64,000 nucleotides of DNA from Protea cynaroides (Eukaryota > Streptophyta > Magnoliopsida > Proteales > Proteaceae): contig CM053266.1 in NCBI GenBank assembly GCA_028583415.1, positions 8,751,932-8,815,931 on the forward strand, written 5' to 3'. This document shows positions 54,431 through 64,000 of this stretch, one piece after another; position 1 is the first letter of the stretch, and every line of letters begins with the position of its first letter. Below the pieces are notes generated by a model. The model was not told the DNA's origin. It saw nothing but the letters and a program-made list of their open reading frames with translations, and ran no database searches. The translations under genes were made by a program, and so were the position numbers.

Positions 54431-54904
54431 GGTTTGATATTTTTTTACTGGATTCCATGCTCGGCTATCTTACTTCATCATAGATGTCCAATGAGTGTTT
54501 CTTCATGTTCAATTGATTTTTTTGCAAGCAATAGTTGAAGTGACTCAGGAGATCCCTCTTTTGTCTCAAATTTGAGAGGATCGATTTATTTGGACGAGAT
54601 CGAAGTCAGGTGCATTCACAGTGAAATCCTCATGGGAGGCGGTCAAAGAGGTTACTCCACTCATCCTTAGGGATCGATGGTTTGGGAAAAAGGGGCTGAA
54701 TCCTTACTTATCACTGTTGTTGGCACCACATTTTTGCTGATTATTTGGGTCCTCTCAAAGGCATCACTTCCCTAAGAGAAGGGAGGTTTCTGAAGAAAAT
54801 ACAAAGTTGAGGGGAGGTTTTTGAAAAAAAAAAGAAGAAAAAAATATAAAAATATTAATAATAAGGGGTATAATGGGTTTTGACTAGCGGTCTCCAAAGG
54901 AGAC

Positions 54905-55035
54905 CAAATGTAGCTCAGGGAGAAAAGGGGTTTTGGATAGAGGGAGTAAAGGGTTTTTGGAGAGAGGAAGAAAAAGGTTTTGAAGAGAGGGAGAAAGGGG
55001 TCTTCATCTGAGGAAGATAATGGTTTCGAATAAGG
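54905..55035. repeat. Degenerate purine-rich tandem repeat, about 25-bp unit
   Basis: GGGTTTTGGATAGAGGGAG, GGGTTTTTGGAGAGAGGAAG and AGGTTTTGAAGAGAGGGAG follow each other with AAA spacers. Confidence 0.6.
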
Positions 55036-56614
55036 GAAAAAGGGGGCTCGAGGGAGCAAGACTGAATGCTGGTGGAGAGGAGCCATCGATGGCCAACCTG
55101 AGGGAATAGAAAAATGGGAGGGAAGAATGGCTTTCTTTCTTCAGTGAAAAATAGTGCAGGGTTGAGAGAGGAGAGGTCTCCGATTGGGGTTTGAAAGTAA
55201 AATGAAATAGTAGGGAGGATCTTGGCCACGGTCGAAGGTCGGAGATCGAGAGATAGGATTTGAGAAGGAGAGGGATCGTAGCTAGGTTATCGAGAACAAC
55301 ATTGAGAGGCCAAGGGTGGTAATTTGGGTCAGAAATCACAATTGTTGTGAAACGATGACGGTTCTTGTTGGCTGGCTAGGAGAAGAAGATGATAGGTATG
55401 TTATCTCCCTCTTCCTTCCATGGCAGTGACCTATTGTCGCTACTACGTTATTGAAAAGCTTCCTTCTCAATAACTTCTTCAATGCGATGCTTTTATTGAT
55501 GGATTTTTATGGGAATGGTGTTGATTAGATGACATAATTTCATTGAACAGTGTTCCTCACTTCTCTGTGAATGTATTCATTTAATTTCTTCCCAATATAT
55601 GTAATTATCTTTTGTTCTACCCCATGGTTTAATCAGTTTCCTCTTTTAGTTTTAGTTTTTTTTTCTCTGTATGCATCTTTTTCATTTCTATTTGCTATTT
55701 CTCATCTCCTTTGGGTCTCAGTTCGGGGGTTGAGATTCTCATTTTGTTTCCCTTGTGTTCTATTTTCATAGAGTGGCAATTCAATAGATAAGGTTTGCTA
55801 TTCGATGGAGAGGATTCAATCAGGTGGGATTCGTTAGATAGGAATCGAGTTTCCTTTCACCTTCCTTGTATCTTTCTTTTTTTATTTTTGGTCTTTATGT
55901 TTTCTTCTTTATAGGTGCTTGGAGTTATGAGTTTAGTGCAACAAATTCAGGGTTCATGATTCAAATTTCTGTTCCTAGGGGAGCTCGGCAGTTTTCATTT
56001 TTCAATTTTTATTATCGCCTATAGTGGTTTTGCTTGTTCCTGTTCAGGAATTGGGAGAGTTAAAGTTTTCATTTGTCAAAATTGATTCATATTTCAGACT
56101 CTCAATTACTTTGTTTTATCGGTTTATTGCTGCCGCTTATCCCGGGTGATCCTTTTTACAAAGTGTTATCAAAAGGGTTTACCACTGAGTTGTTTTCCTT
56201 TTCTGGTTCCTGAGTGTTTCTTGTTGTAGTGTATTTTTGGAAATTATTATTGTTATGCCATGATTCTTCTAAATCCACATTGTTCGTTTCACTTATTATG
56301 TTGTTTACAAAAAATCAGATTTACATTCTTCCTTGAGAAAATTAATTGTTTCTTTTATATTCAAATCTTAGTTTCAAACTCCATGTTGACACCCTAATGT
56401 TAAATTTTGTTCATTATGGATTGTTTTGTTTTGGTAGTTAGGATGCTGTTTAGGCTATGTTAGGTCATCATGCCTCCTTATATTGAATTCAATTTGGTTG
56501 ATTTGCTTTGGTGGGAACCGGTTTTGTAATGCCAAATCAGAGTGGGCTGAATTGGTTATTTTAATAGTTCGGTCCATTTCAGGATGGGTTTGTCTTGGCT
56601 TAGATTTGATTTTT

Positions 56615-56850
56615 GTTTTGTGTAGCCTAAGGTTGGTTTGGGTTAGGTTTGTCCTGACTTAGGTGAAGTTTGGATTTGTCTTGTTTTAGGTTTGGTGTGG
56701 GTTTTCGCATGGTTAGGGGTAGGTTCGGGTTGGTTTTGTGTAGCCTAAGGTTGGTTTGGGTTGGGTTTGTCCTGACTTAGGTTAAGTTTGGGTTTGTCTT
56801 GGTTTAGGTCAGGTTAAGGTCGACATCTTGTTGGTTTGGGTAGGTTCGGG
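56615..56850. repeat. Tandem duplication with 118-bp period in T/G-rich DNA
   Basis: GTTTTGTGTAGCCTAAGG at 56615 and again at 56733, each followed by GGTTTGTCCTGACTTAGGT and GGTTTGTCTTG-like words. Surrounding GGTTTGGGTTAGG words form a weaker array to about 56895. Confidence 0.75.
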
Positions 56851-57127
56851 TTAGGTTAATGTAATTTGGGTTGGTTATGGGTTTGGTTTTTAGGTTACAT
56901 TAATTGATCTGAGTTTTGTCTTTGTGTAAGAATCCCATACCTTGCTATGCTATAATATTGATTCTGCTAACTCCATTCATATTTGCCATCCATATCGTTT
57001 GTTGCTATATTATTTGATGAAAATGTTGAGTTAAATTATTTGTTCCAAATGCAAAATCCCTATCCCCCAAGTGATGTATCCCTATGCCTTCTCTGTAATA
57101 GATGTATGCTAGGATCCTGTGCATGGG

Positions 57128-59284
57128 TGTGCCACACCCCCCACATGTATAACTATGGTATCTTCCCACCTTGTAATGTTTAGGGGACTCCAATGAGTCC
57201 AAACCCTTACACAGGATCTATCACATTCCGTTCCTTACGTATTGGTACTATGGAATGGGAGATCTCAACATTCTATTAGGGCAATGGAAATCCCCTTCCA
57301 AGATCATGAAATGTGGTACGCTAACTAACAAACCCCACCATCACAAGGAAAGATAGTAATAATTCCACACCACCAGATTAAAGAGTTTTCAAATCCACAG
57401 TATGACAGAAGACTAAATAAACATATCCATAAAAGTTGAATATTCAAATGATAATTTATAAGTAAACCCCAACCATTGTAAATAATAATTAAGTAAAGCA
57501 ATTAAATTCTTAATCCAATTATTCTTCTGGGCAATATGCCCCCCAATCGAAATAAAATAAATTCAATTAAAGAAGTTTATCAAATTTTTCATTGTGCCTA
57601 TCCACAGACACAATCGTCACACTCACACATTTCTTCATGGACATCATCATTACTAACATCCGCGACGTCGAATTCCATCTCCATCAAACCTGCATCTAAA
57701 TGAGTTTGTGTATACAAGGGTAAGCTCAACCACCAAGATTAGCAAGAAAATCAAACGTACAACACACAATATGCATGAATTAACAACTATGGTCTAGTAC
57801 AAAATTGTAAGTACCAGCTCAAGACAACCCACACATGGAGTCTCCAGTTACATGGGTTTTCTCCTATCAGAATGAATACAGCCTCACTCGGCATATGGTA
57901 ACATCCCCCAAATATGGGTCTATCGTTTTGGTACATGCCTGTATTATGCCAGTCACTTGCCTACAGCTCATCCCAAGCCTGTATTACGCCAGCCACTTGA
58001 GGAGGTGATAATCCCCCTAGTCGACTTCCCTACCTATTTACGCTACGTCGGGTATGGGGAGCATCACAACTATGTTCGTACCAACCTTTATTGAACCCAT
58101 ACCACTACATAACCCCCTAATGGCTAGGGGTAGAGTTATTAGGTTGATTTAAGTTCAACTAACCGAGTCCTCCTAATTAACCAAATTATTAGACCGTAAC
58201 GTTACCAGGCTTTCGATCCCATCCGAGCCCCCTCATAGGACATCGTGAGTTGGCTAAATTACGCATGGTCATTGCAAAGCAGTGCCAGTAAGAAGGGGTG
58301 CAAGCATTTATTACCACCCCCTTCCTCCTTATTGAGTTAACCAGACATTACGAATCAAAACATAGGTCAATCACTTTTGTGGAAAGGTAGCGAGTGTCCC
58401 ATACCACTCACCCTCTAATCCTTACCGACACTACTGACCCCAAGCTCAAGGATGGATATGCATGAGCAAACAAACAATTTATTGGATGACATGTTATTAC
58501 ACAAAACATGTTATCAATCGCATATCATCACACAACATAATAAAATATATCTAATTCTATCAAACAAGAACTAATTCCCTTACTTGAGATGGTAAGCAGC
58601 AAACTATAGAGTACTGTATCAAGTAATTTCTCATAGAGTTCTCCCGTACCTTAATAGCAATAAAAGCAATAATATTTAATCCATCAATTCATTGTTTGTC
58701 TCTGTTGTTGCTCAAGCACATCATAACGATTTATTTACATTTCTAGGTTTCTGATTATTATTAATAAACATCCTACACTTGCTGCCCAGGGATTTCAAGT
58801 ACATATAACCATGAACAGTAACTAGCATAGGATATAAACAAAACAAAAGAGAAAACCTATGCAAACATAAGATCTTAGGGATATAAACCCATAGACAGGT
58901 TCATAAAAATCTCAGAGAGATGTTGTCCAAGAATGGTCATCAACAGAGGTCAATTCACTGTGCAGCATGTGTCATTGATCGCATGGTCTTGACCACAGGC
59001 ATGTGGCATGTGTCATCAATCGCACGTTGAAACATGGCCAAAATTGGCTGATTTGACATGGTGCTCTTCTTGGATTTTATTAAGTCTAAATAAGAAGTTT
59101 GGGTTCAAAAATCCCATTCTACCTCTAGTTATTGGCATTCATTCCATTTCTCAGTTTATCGATATTGTTGGATCTGGTTTAGTACCTTGGATATGATTCC
59201 AGCAATACCAGGAGTGGTTTTCCTTGGGTTTTAATTCATAATAGGAGTTAGGAGGGAAATGATCCCTCCACTTAAAATCTTACA
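57128..59284 (-). repeat. Isolated LTR TK-E, Tekay-like family
   Basis: On the minus strand it starts TGTAAGATTTTAAG and ends ATGTGGGGGGTGTGGCACA, the TK termini. It holds the mini-gene 57598-57696 and blocks with GGGTTGAGCTTACCC. No primer site lies at its end, so it is solo or truncated; no matching target duplication was seen (CGTGT after 59284, ATGGG before 57128). TAT-3 starts two bases after it. Confidence 0.7.
57598..57696 (-). CDS. LTR mini-gene of TK-E, shorter CECxxC variant
   Basis: The frame reads DAGLMEMEFDVADVSNDD, then VHEEM and CECDDCVCG before the stop: 33 codons. It is very acidic and has a fourth Cys two residues after the motif. The DNA around it is hardly alignable with the other LTRs, yet the end motif, acidity and location next to the GAGCTTACCC block are kept. 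Confidence 0.4.
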   Translation of the reverse strand, partial: DAGLMEMEFDVADVSNDDVHEEMCECDDCVCG

Positions 59285-59286
59285 CG

Positions 59287-59943
59287 TGTCAAGTTGCGCC
59301 TTCGGAGCCTGAGCGCTCAGTATCATGTATTCGGCCTATTACGCACTCGGCCTCTCATGCGCTCGGCCTCCCTGGTAGCGCTCGGAGTCTCAGCCCTACT
59401 CGGCTATAGTTCTCAAAGGGAGCCAGAGTCCTAATGTGATTAGGACTACCTCCGAGGAGTCCTTCTCCCAGTCTGATACGACACCGACTATCCCGGTGGG
59501 TCGTTACTCACACGCCGACGCGTGTCAGTCCCAGAGCTGACCGACTTAGCTTCCTTGGCTATGGTCTCCGACTCCTACTCGGAGTCTACCACCCAGGTGT
59601 CCCCCAGTCCGACACATGGCAGTCCTATTGGCGATCTACTTCCCTGAGTTCTGGTGCCTCCATGCTTCTTCCTTTTCTATAAGTAGAGGTCATCCCTCAA
59701 GGTAAACCCTAAGGCACTTACAAGCTACAAGTTATTATTGCTCATCCCACACGCTCAAACTCATTCATCGTCCCACTCTCTCTAAACAGGAGATAGCCTT
59801 CTGCTATCTCTTGACTGTTTACCTTGGGAATCTCACTTAGGCATCGGAGGGTAACCGGGGCTTAGGCGCCCCCTCCTTTGTCTCTTCTCTGTTGTTGCAG
59901 GTAACTCAGAGCGTGGATCAACGGACGATTTCCAACCGTAACA
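59287..59943 (+). repeat. TAT-3 5' LTR
   Basis: Runs from TGTCAAGTTGCG to CAACCGTAACA. A TATA box TATAAGTA is at 59678-59685, and a CATCGGAGGGTAACCGGGGC-type block lies near 59842. The 3' LTR is outside the window, so the left end rests on the TG and on TK-E ending just before. Confidence 0.7.
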
Positions 59944-59964
59944 GTTTGGCGCCCACCGTAGGGG
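59944..59964 (+). promoter_or_regulatory. TAT-3 primer-site region
   Basis: GTTTGGCGCCCACCGTAGGG directly follows the LTR, the characteristic box of Tat-type elements. I do not assign the tRNA. Confidence 0.75.
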
Positions 59965-60007
59965 CTAATCTTTTGACTGAGTTTAGAGTGTACGTATCAC
60001 TATTTCA

Positions 60008-61372
60008 ATGGCCCACAGAAGAACTCGAGGACGGACGTCGCGCGCCCTTTCTAAGGCATTGGTGCACATGGACAGTACCGAAAGCACGACGAGGGAGGAC
60101 CGTGAGCCTGCACCTCCAGTACCAGAACCCGCACCAATCCCAGAACCGGTACCACTGCAGGCACCGGCGCCTGCCCTGAGCCACACACCATCGGTAGATC
60201 GACCACAGCCTCCTCCCGAGTACGTCACTCGCCGGCAGTTCGACGAGTTGAAGCAGCAAATTGAGCAACTTGCGAAAGTCTTAAGAGGGGCTCGAGCAAA
60301 CAATTCGGTGGCGGCGGGAGAGAATCCCCAGCCGGCGCCGAATCCCCTACCTCCACCAGAAGTTTCGCAAGCGGTCCATCCGCCAAGGGCGAGGGCAGGC
60401 CCGGTTAACGCTTTGCCATGCAACCTCCCGGCGGGAGACCAAGCACCTGGACGAAGCGTAGCACGGCCCGCCGGTCGGAATCAACCGCTAAATCAGCACC
60501 AGGCACCTATTGCACCACCTCCGATGGGGGGCCCGGGGTCCTTCCTCGATGGCCTCCGGAGAGAAAGAATTAATGACGAAACACCCGGTTTTGGTCCTCA
60601 GCCTCCGGACACTCCTCAGTCCGAGGTCGAGCGGCGTCTACTCGAGATAACAACTCGGCTTCAGCAGGTGGAGCAAAACAAGGCCGCCCCGCCGAGAACG
60701 GCCTACACTGCAATTACGGCGCTCTCGGACGAGATCATGAGAGCACCACCCCCTGACAACTTCAAGATGTCGGTCTTGGACTCTTACCATGGGAGTACAG
60801 ACCCCGAGCAGCACCTAGATGCCTTTGTCTCTACGACATTATTCTACCCCTTGAGCGACGGCCTCATCTGCAGGATGTTTCCCTCGACGCTCCGGGGAGC
60901 TGCCCGCACATGGTTCAATAATCTCCCGGCCAAGAGCATTACTTCGTTCGAGCAGCTATCGAACAAGTTCTTGACGCACTTCCAAGCGAGCCGAGTGCGC
61001 AAGAAAACATCGTACCATCTGTCGACAGTGAATCAGCAGAAGGACGAGTCCCTAAGGGAATTCATCAACCGCTTCAACAACGAGGTGCTTGAGATCAAGG
61101 ATGTCGAGCCCGCGGTCCATATGTCTAGCCTGCAAGCAGGCGTCACCGATCGTCAGCTTTGTTGGTCCCTTGCCAAAAAGCCACCGAAGAACCTGGACGA
61201 CTTGCTCGCCAGGTGCGAGAAGTATGCCTCCGCGGACGAGACGACTCGGGCGCAGAAAAACAACACCGTGAACAATCTGCAAGCCACACCAAAGCAGACA
61301 GACAAGAAAAGGTCCGAAGGCGGCCGACCCGGCACCAAGCCCGGGAGATTCAAAGAAGCAGAAGTCCGGTAG
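60008..61372 (+). CDS. TAT-3 gag polyprotein
   Basis: A 454-residue frame from the first ATG after the primer site (MAHRRTRGRTSRALSKALVH). Residues 25-70 are Pro-rich (PEPAPIPEPVPLQAPAP). A coiled coil RRQFDELKQQIEQLAKVL lies at about 75-95, then a long Pro/Ala region. The retrotransposon gag domain is at about 255-400, with FKMSVLDSYHGSTDPEQHLD, STLRGAARTWFNNLPAKSI, FLTHFQASRVRKKTSYHLS and FINRFNNEVLEIKDVEPAVH. It ends at TAG 61370-61372, short of the zinc knuckle, which is found in the +1 frame downstream (CRFHRDYGHETEEC). It forms the particle capsid in which reverse transcription occurs. The ending is abnormal: gag-pol in this clade is usually read through the knuckle without a frame change. 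Confidence 0.85.
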   Translation: MAHRRTRGRTSRALSKALVHMDSTESTTREDREPAPPVPEPAPIPEPVPLQAPAPALSHTPSVDRPQPPPEYVTRRQFDELKQQIEQLAKVLRGARANNSVAAGENPQPAPNPLPPPEVSQAVHPPRARAGPVNALPCNLPAGDQAPGRSVARPAGRNQPLNQHQAPIAPPPMGGPGSFLDGLRRERINDETPGFGPQPPDTPQSEVERRLLEITTRLQQVEQNKAAPPRTAYTAITALSDEIMRAPPPDNFKMSVLDSYHGSTDPEQHLDAFVSTTLFYPLSDGLICRMFPSTLRGAARTWFNNLPAKSITSFEQLSNKFLTHFQASRVRKKTSYHLSTVNQQKDESLREFINRFNNEVLEIKDVEPAVHMSSLQAGVTDRQLCWSLAKKPPKNLDDLLARCEKYASADETTRAQKNNTVNNLQATPKQTDKKRSEGGRPGTKPGRFKEAEVR

Positions 61373-64000
61373 GGATCAGACCTACCGGCACCCTTATAAG
61401 ACATTCGAGTATTATAGTCCGTTGGACACCTCGATGACGGAGATCCTCGAAGTGATTAAAAACGATCGGAACCTCCGACCACCACCAAAAGCACTCGGCA
61501 GCGGAAGGAATAAGGATCACTCCCATTTCTGTCGCTTCCATCGCGACTATGGCCATGAAACGGAAGAATGCAAGTACCTTAAAGGGGAGATTGAGGACCT
61601 CATCAGACGAGGATACTATGGCAACTTCGTCCGACACGCAGACAGGGGACCACCCCCTGCTCGGAGCGATCGCGGGTTACCGCCCCCACCTCCGAGAAAT
61701 CCACAACCCAACAACTACCGTTCGGACGCGGGCGACAATCAGAACGCCGCTCGGAGGGATGACAGAGACCCTGATGGTGGGCCGGCTCCTCCCAGGCAGT
61801 GGGTCGGCGCCATCGAATTTGGCACAGCCGGAGGCTCGTCAGGAGGGCAAAGAGGAAGAGTTCCGGTGAAAGAAAGACTCAGAGGCCGAAAACATACCCA
61901 GTCCGAGTCCATCTCGGCCTCAAAGAGAAGAAAAGCCGAACGCAGGTTTGTCGTCAGTCCACCCCCGGAGGACCGACTGCGCACGTCTATGGGTCTGCGC
62001 ATCCCTGGGGACAGTGGCGTCTATGCCATCACCAAGGGACCTCAAGACGAGGGCAAGGCAGTTCTCACAATCATAGGAGGACCCGCCGTCGGGAACACCT
62101 CCAACAGGTCAGCAAAGGCCTACTCCCGTCTGGTGGCCAAGACTGAGTGGCCGTCGAAGAGAGCCCGGACCGGAGAAGTCATTACCTTCAGCGACAAAGA
62201 TCTAGTCAATGTCGCGGTCCCCCATGAAGACGACCTTGTCTTCACGGCCGGGATCGGACACTGCGATGTCGCGAAGAGCCTAGTAGACACCGGGAGCTCG
62301 GTAGACATTATATTCTACCATTCATATCAGAGGATGCAGCTGACGGACGACCAGCTCCGTCCCGTCACTTTCGACCTTATCAGCTTCTCCGGGGACCCAG
62401 TCACAGTAAAAGGGGGCATCCAGTTGCCTGTCATTCTCGGCCAGAAGCCCAGGCAGCGACAAGTGGTGGTCGAATTCATGGTGGTTGACCGACCATCGGC
62501 TCATAATGTCATCCTCGGTAGGCCCTCGCTGAACAAATTGAAGGCCTGTATGTCCACCTACTACCTGGTGATGAAGTTCCCGACTGAGGATGGAGTCGGA
62601 GAGTGCCGTACAGACCAGGACACTTCGTGGAGGTGGTACGCCACCGAGCTGAAAAACAGTCAGCGCGCCTTGAAGTCGACACAGGTGAACATGATAGATG
62701 TTCCCAAGGACCCCTCTCCCAACCGAGGGGAACCCGCAGAAGAACTTATGCAAATCCCGATTGCGGACGATCAACCGGAGAAGACGTTCCAGGTCGGCTC
62801 CTTGCTGCCCGAGGAACAAAAAGAAGAATTGATTGAATTTCTAAGGCAGAATCTCGACGTCTTCGCATGGTCGGCTTCTGACATGCCGGGGATATCGAGG
62901 GAGGTAATTGAACACCACTTAGCAGTCGACCCGCAGCATAGGCCGGTGCGACAAAAGAAGAGGAGTTTTGCACCCGCCCGACAGTCTGCCATAGACGAGG
63001 AGGTGCAGAAACTGCTGGCGGCAAACTTCATACGGGAGGTCGACTACCCGGACTGGTTGGCCAACGTGGTTATGGTGCCAAAGTCTAACGGCAAATGGTG
63101 GATTTGCATAGACTTCACCGACCTCAATAAAGCCTGCCCAAAAGACAGCTATCCGCTGCCGTTCATCGACCAGCTGATTGATGCCACGGCCGAACATGAA
63201 CTGCTGAGTTTCCTTCACGCATACTACGGCTACAACCAGATAAAGATGCGGAAGGCCGACGAAGAGTGCACATCCTTCGTCACAAATCAGGGGCTCTTCT
63301 GCTATACGGTCATGCCTTTTGGCCTCAAAAATGCAGGAGCCACCTATCAGAGGCTGGTCAACAAAGTCTTCAGAGGACAGATTGGCCGCAACATGGAGGT
63401 GTATGTGGACGACTTCCTTGTCAAGAGTACACAATCTGGTCGGCACCTAGCCGACCTTGGTGAAGCATTCCAAGTCCTCCGAAGGCACAGCATGAAGCTC
63501 AACCCTACAAAGTGCGCCTTCGGAGTTGGATCAGGAAAATTCCTGGGATTCATGGTCTCACAAAGGGGAATCGAGGCAAATCCCTCAAAAATCAAGGCAA
63601 TCCTAGACATGGCTGCGCCTACCAGAGGGAAACTGGTACAAGAGTTGAATGGTCGAATAGCCGCACTCGGCCGCTTTATGTCCAAGTCAGTCGAGCGCTG
63701 CCTCCCTTTTTTCAAAACTCTGAAGGGAGCCGGGAAGTTTGAATGGACCGAAGAGTGCCAGAGAGCCTTTGAAGACCTGAAGGCGTATTTATCCTTGCCC
63801 CCCCTACTAGTGAAGCCAAACCCGGGGGATGAGTTGCAATTGTACCTCGGGGTATCTGACCGCGCAGTCAGCACCGTCCTGATAAAGGAGGAGGACAAGA
63901 TCCAGCGGCCGATCTATTACGTCAGCAAAGTACTGCTTGACGCGAAAACCAGTTACAAGCCGATTGAGAAACTAGCGCTTGCCCTGGTCACCTCCGCCCG
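61272..64000 (+). CDS. TAT-3 pol: zinc knuckle, protease, reverse transcriptase, start of RNase H (open to the window edge)
   Basis: One frame is open for about 909 codons from 61272 and has no stop before 64000. In order: zinc knuckle HFCRFHRDYGHETEECKYL (about 61520-61580); IIGGPAVGNTSNRSAKAYS; protease SLVDTGSSVDIIFYHSY (Asp codon 62286); HNVILGRPSLN; RT with HRPVRQKKRSFAPARQ, ANVVMVPKSNGKWWICIDF, LLSFLHAYYGYNQI, PFGLKNAGATYQ and MEVYVDDFLVKS (63402-); linker LNGRIAALGRFMSKSVERCL; RNase H opening LQLYLGVSDRAVSTVLIKEE. The RT motif A residue, normally Asp (as in MDAY of TAT-1), is His: CAC at 63216-63218. So RT is predicted inactive despite the open frame. Frame is +1 relative to gag, overlapping it at 61272-61372. 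Integrase would follow beyond 64000. Confidence 0.85.

Larger units (their letters stand above)
54431..57127. other. Spacer, no gene; low-complexity and simple repeats
   Basis: No protein domain. Frames on the minus strand at 54772-55339 are Phe, Pro, Ser and Leu rich and come from purine-rich repeats. 55550-56950 is T/G-rich. No LTR ends recognised. Confidence 0.45.
59287..64000 (+). mobile_element. TAT-3: Tat/Retand-like Ty3/gypsy element, extends beyond the window
   Basis: 5' LTR, primer site, gag and pol up to RNase H are present in sense orientation; the rest lies beyond 64000. Its GC content is much higher than that of the surrounding DNA and its reading frames are long, so it is the youngest or best preserved of the TAT copies. 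Confidence 0.88.

Noticed and set aside
54772..55339. Minus-strand frames of about 105 residues rich in Phe, Pro, Ser and Leu
   Set aside because: They come from a purine-rich tandem repeat; composition explains the lack of stops.
61549..62146. Plus-strand frames 61549-61869 and 61799-62146 in TAT-3
   Set aside because: They are in the wrong frame; the continuous pol frame with zinc knuckle and protease motifs covers the same bases.
62322..63898. Long minus-strand frames opposite TAT-3 pol
   Set aside because: High-GC sense coding sequence leaves few stops on the opposite strand; no domain is present.
1..64000. An ordinary host protein-coding gene
   Set aside because: No exon series with a host domain was found on either strand; all recognisable coding sequence belongs to transposable elements.

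Overview
This is plant nuclear DNA from a repeat-rich intergenic region. Everything recognisable is transposable-element sequence and no ordinary host gene is visible. The evidence is Ty3/gypsy LTR retrotransposons of plant-specific clades, leaders containing the plant AAACCCTAG motif, initiator-tRNA-Met primer sites, short MITE-like insertions and AT-rich spacers. I cannot name the species. Labels used below: TK = Tekay/Del-like chromovirus family (LTRs about 2.2-2.5 kb, TGTAA...ACA ends, initiator-Met primer site); TAT = Tat/Retand-like family (LTRs about 0.65-0.9 kb, TTTGG... primer site).

Layout. 1-2755: low-copy DNA and a LINE-like RNase H relic. 2756-3532: LTR fragment TK-G. 3533-about 17480: truncated element TK-C, whose 5' LTR is split by complete element TK-A (3996-13241, target duplication GCTCT). 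17541-19445: truncated LTR TK-F. 19446-24659: TAT-1, minus strand, 3' truncated. 24661-31587: spacer with MITEs and dispersed repeats. 31850-32258 and 54149-54430: two halves of one chromovirus integrase gene, split by TAT-2 (32259-54148, minus). TAT-2 has itself received solo LTR TK-D (33569-35841, target duplication GCTTC) and element TK-B (37766-48113, minus). 54431-57127: spacer. 57128-59284: isolated LTR TK-E. 59287-64000: TAT-3, plus strand, running off the window edge.

How the parts work together. The elements encode the usual gag, protease, reverse transcriptase, RNase H and integrase, almost all broken. Beyond that core, the TK LTRs share several unexplained features. Near the 3' end of each is a 33-45 codon reading frame ending in Cys-Glu-Cys-x-x-Cys, recognisable in five LTR lineages that otherwise differ greatly. 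A splice donor follows the promoter and an acceptor precedes this frame, so the LTR itself may be spliced. Two clusters of one short palindromic motif bracket the promoter and leader; the motif differs between lineages but matches within an LTR. TK-A and TK-B also share a small intron at the same codon between gag and protease. TK-A, TK-B and TK-C carry an antisense gene between primer site and gag, while TAT-2 carries a different antisense, intron-containing, coiled-coil gene after integrase. The LTR mini-gene and the matched motif clusters are the best candidates for an undescribed system.
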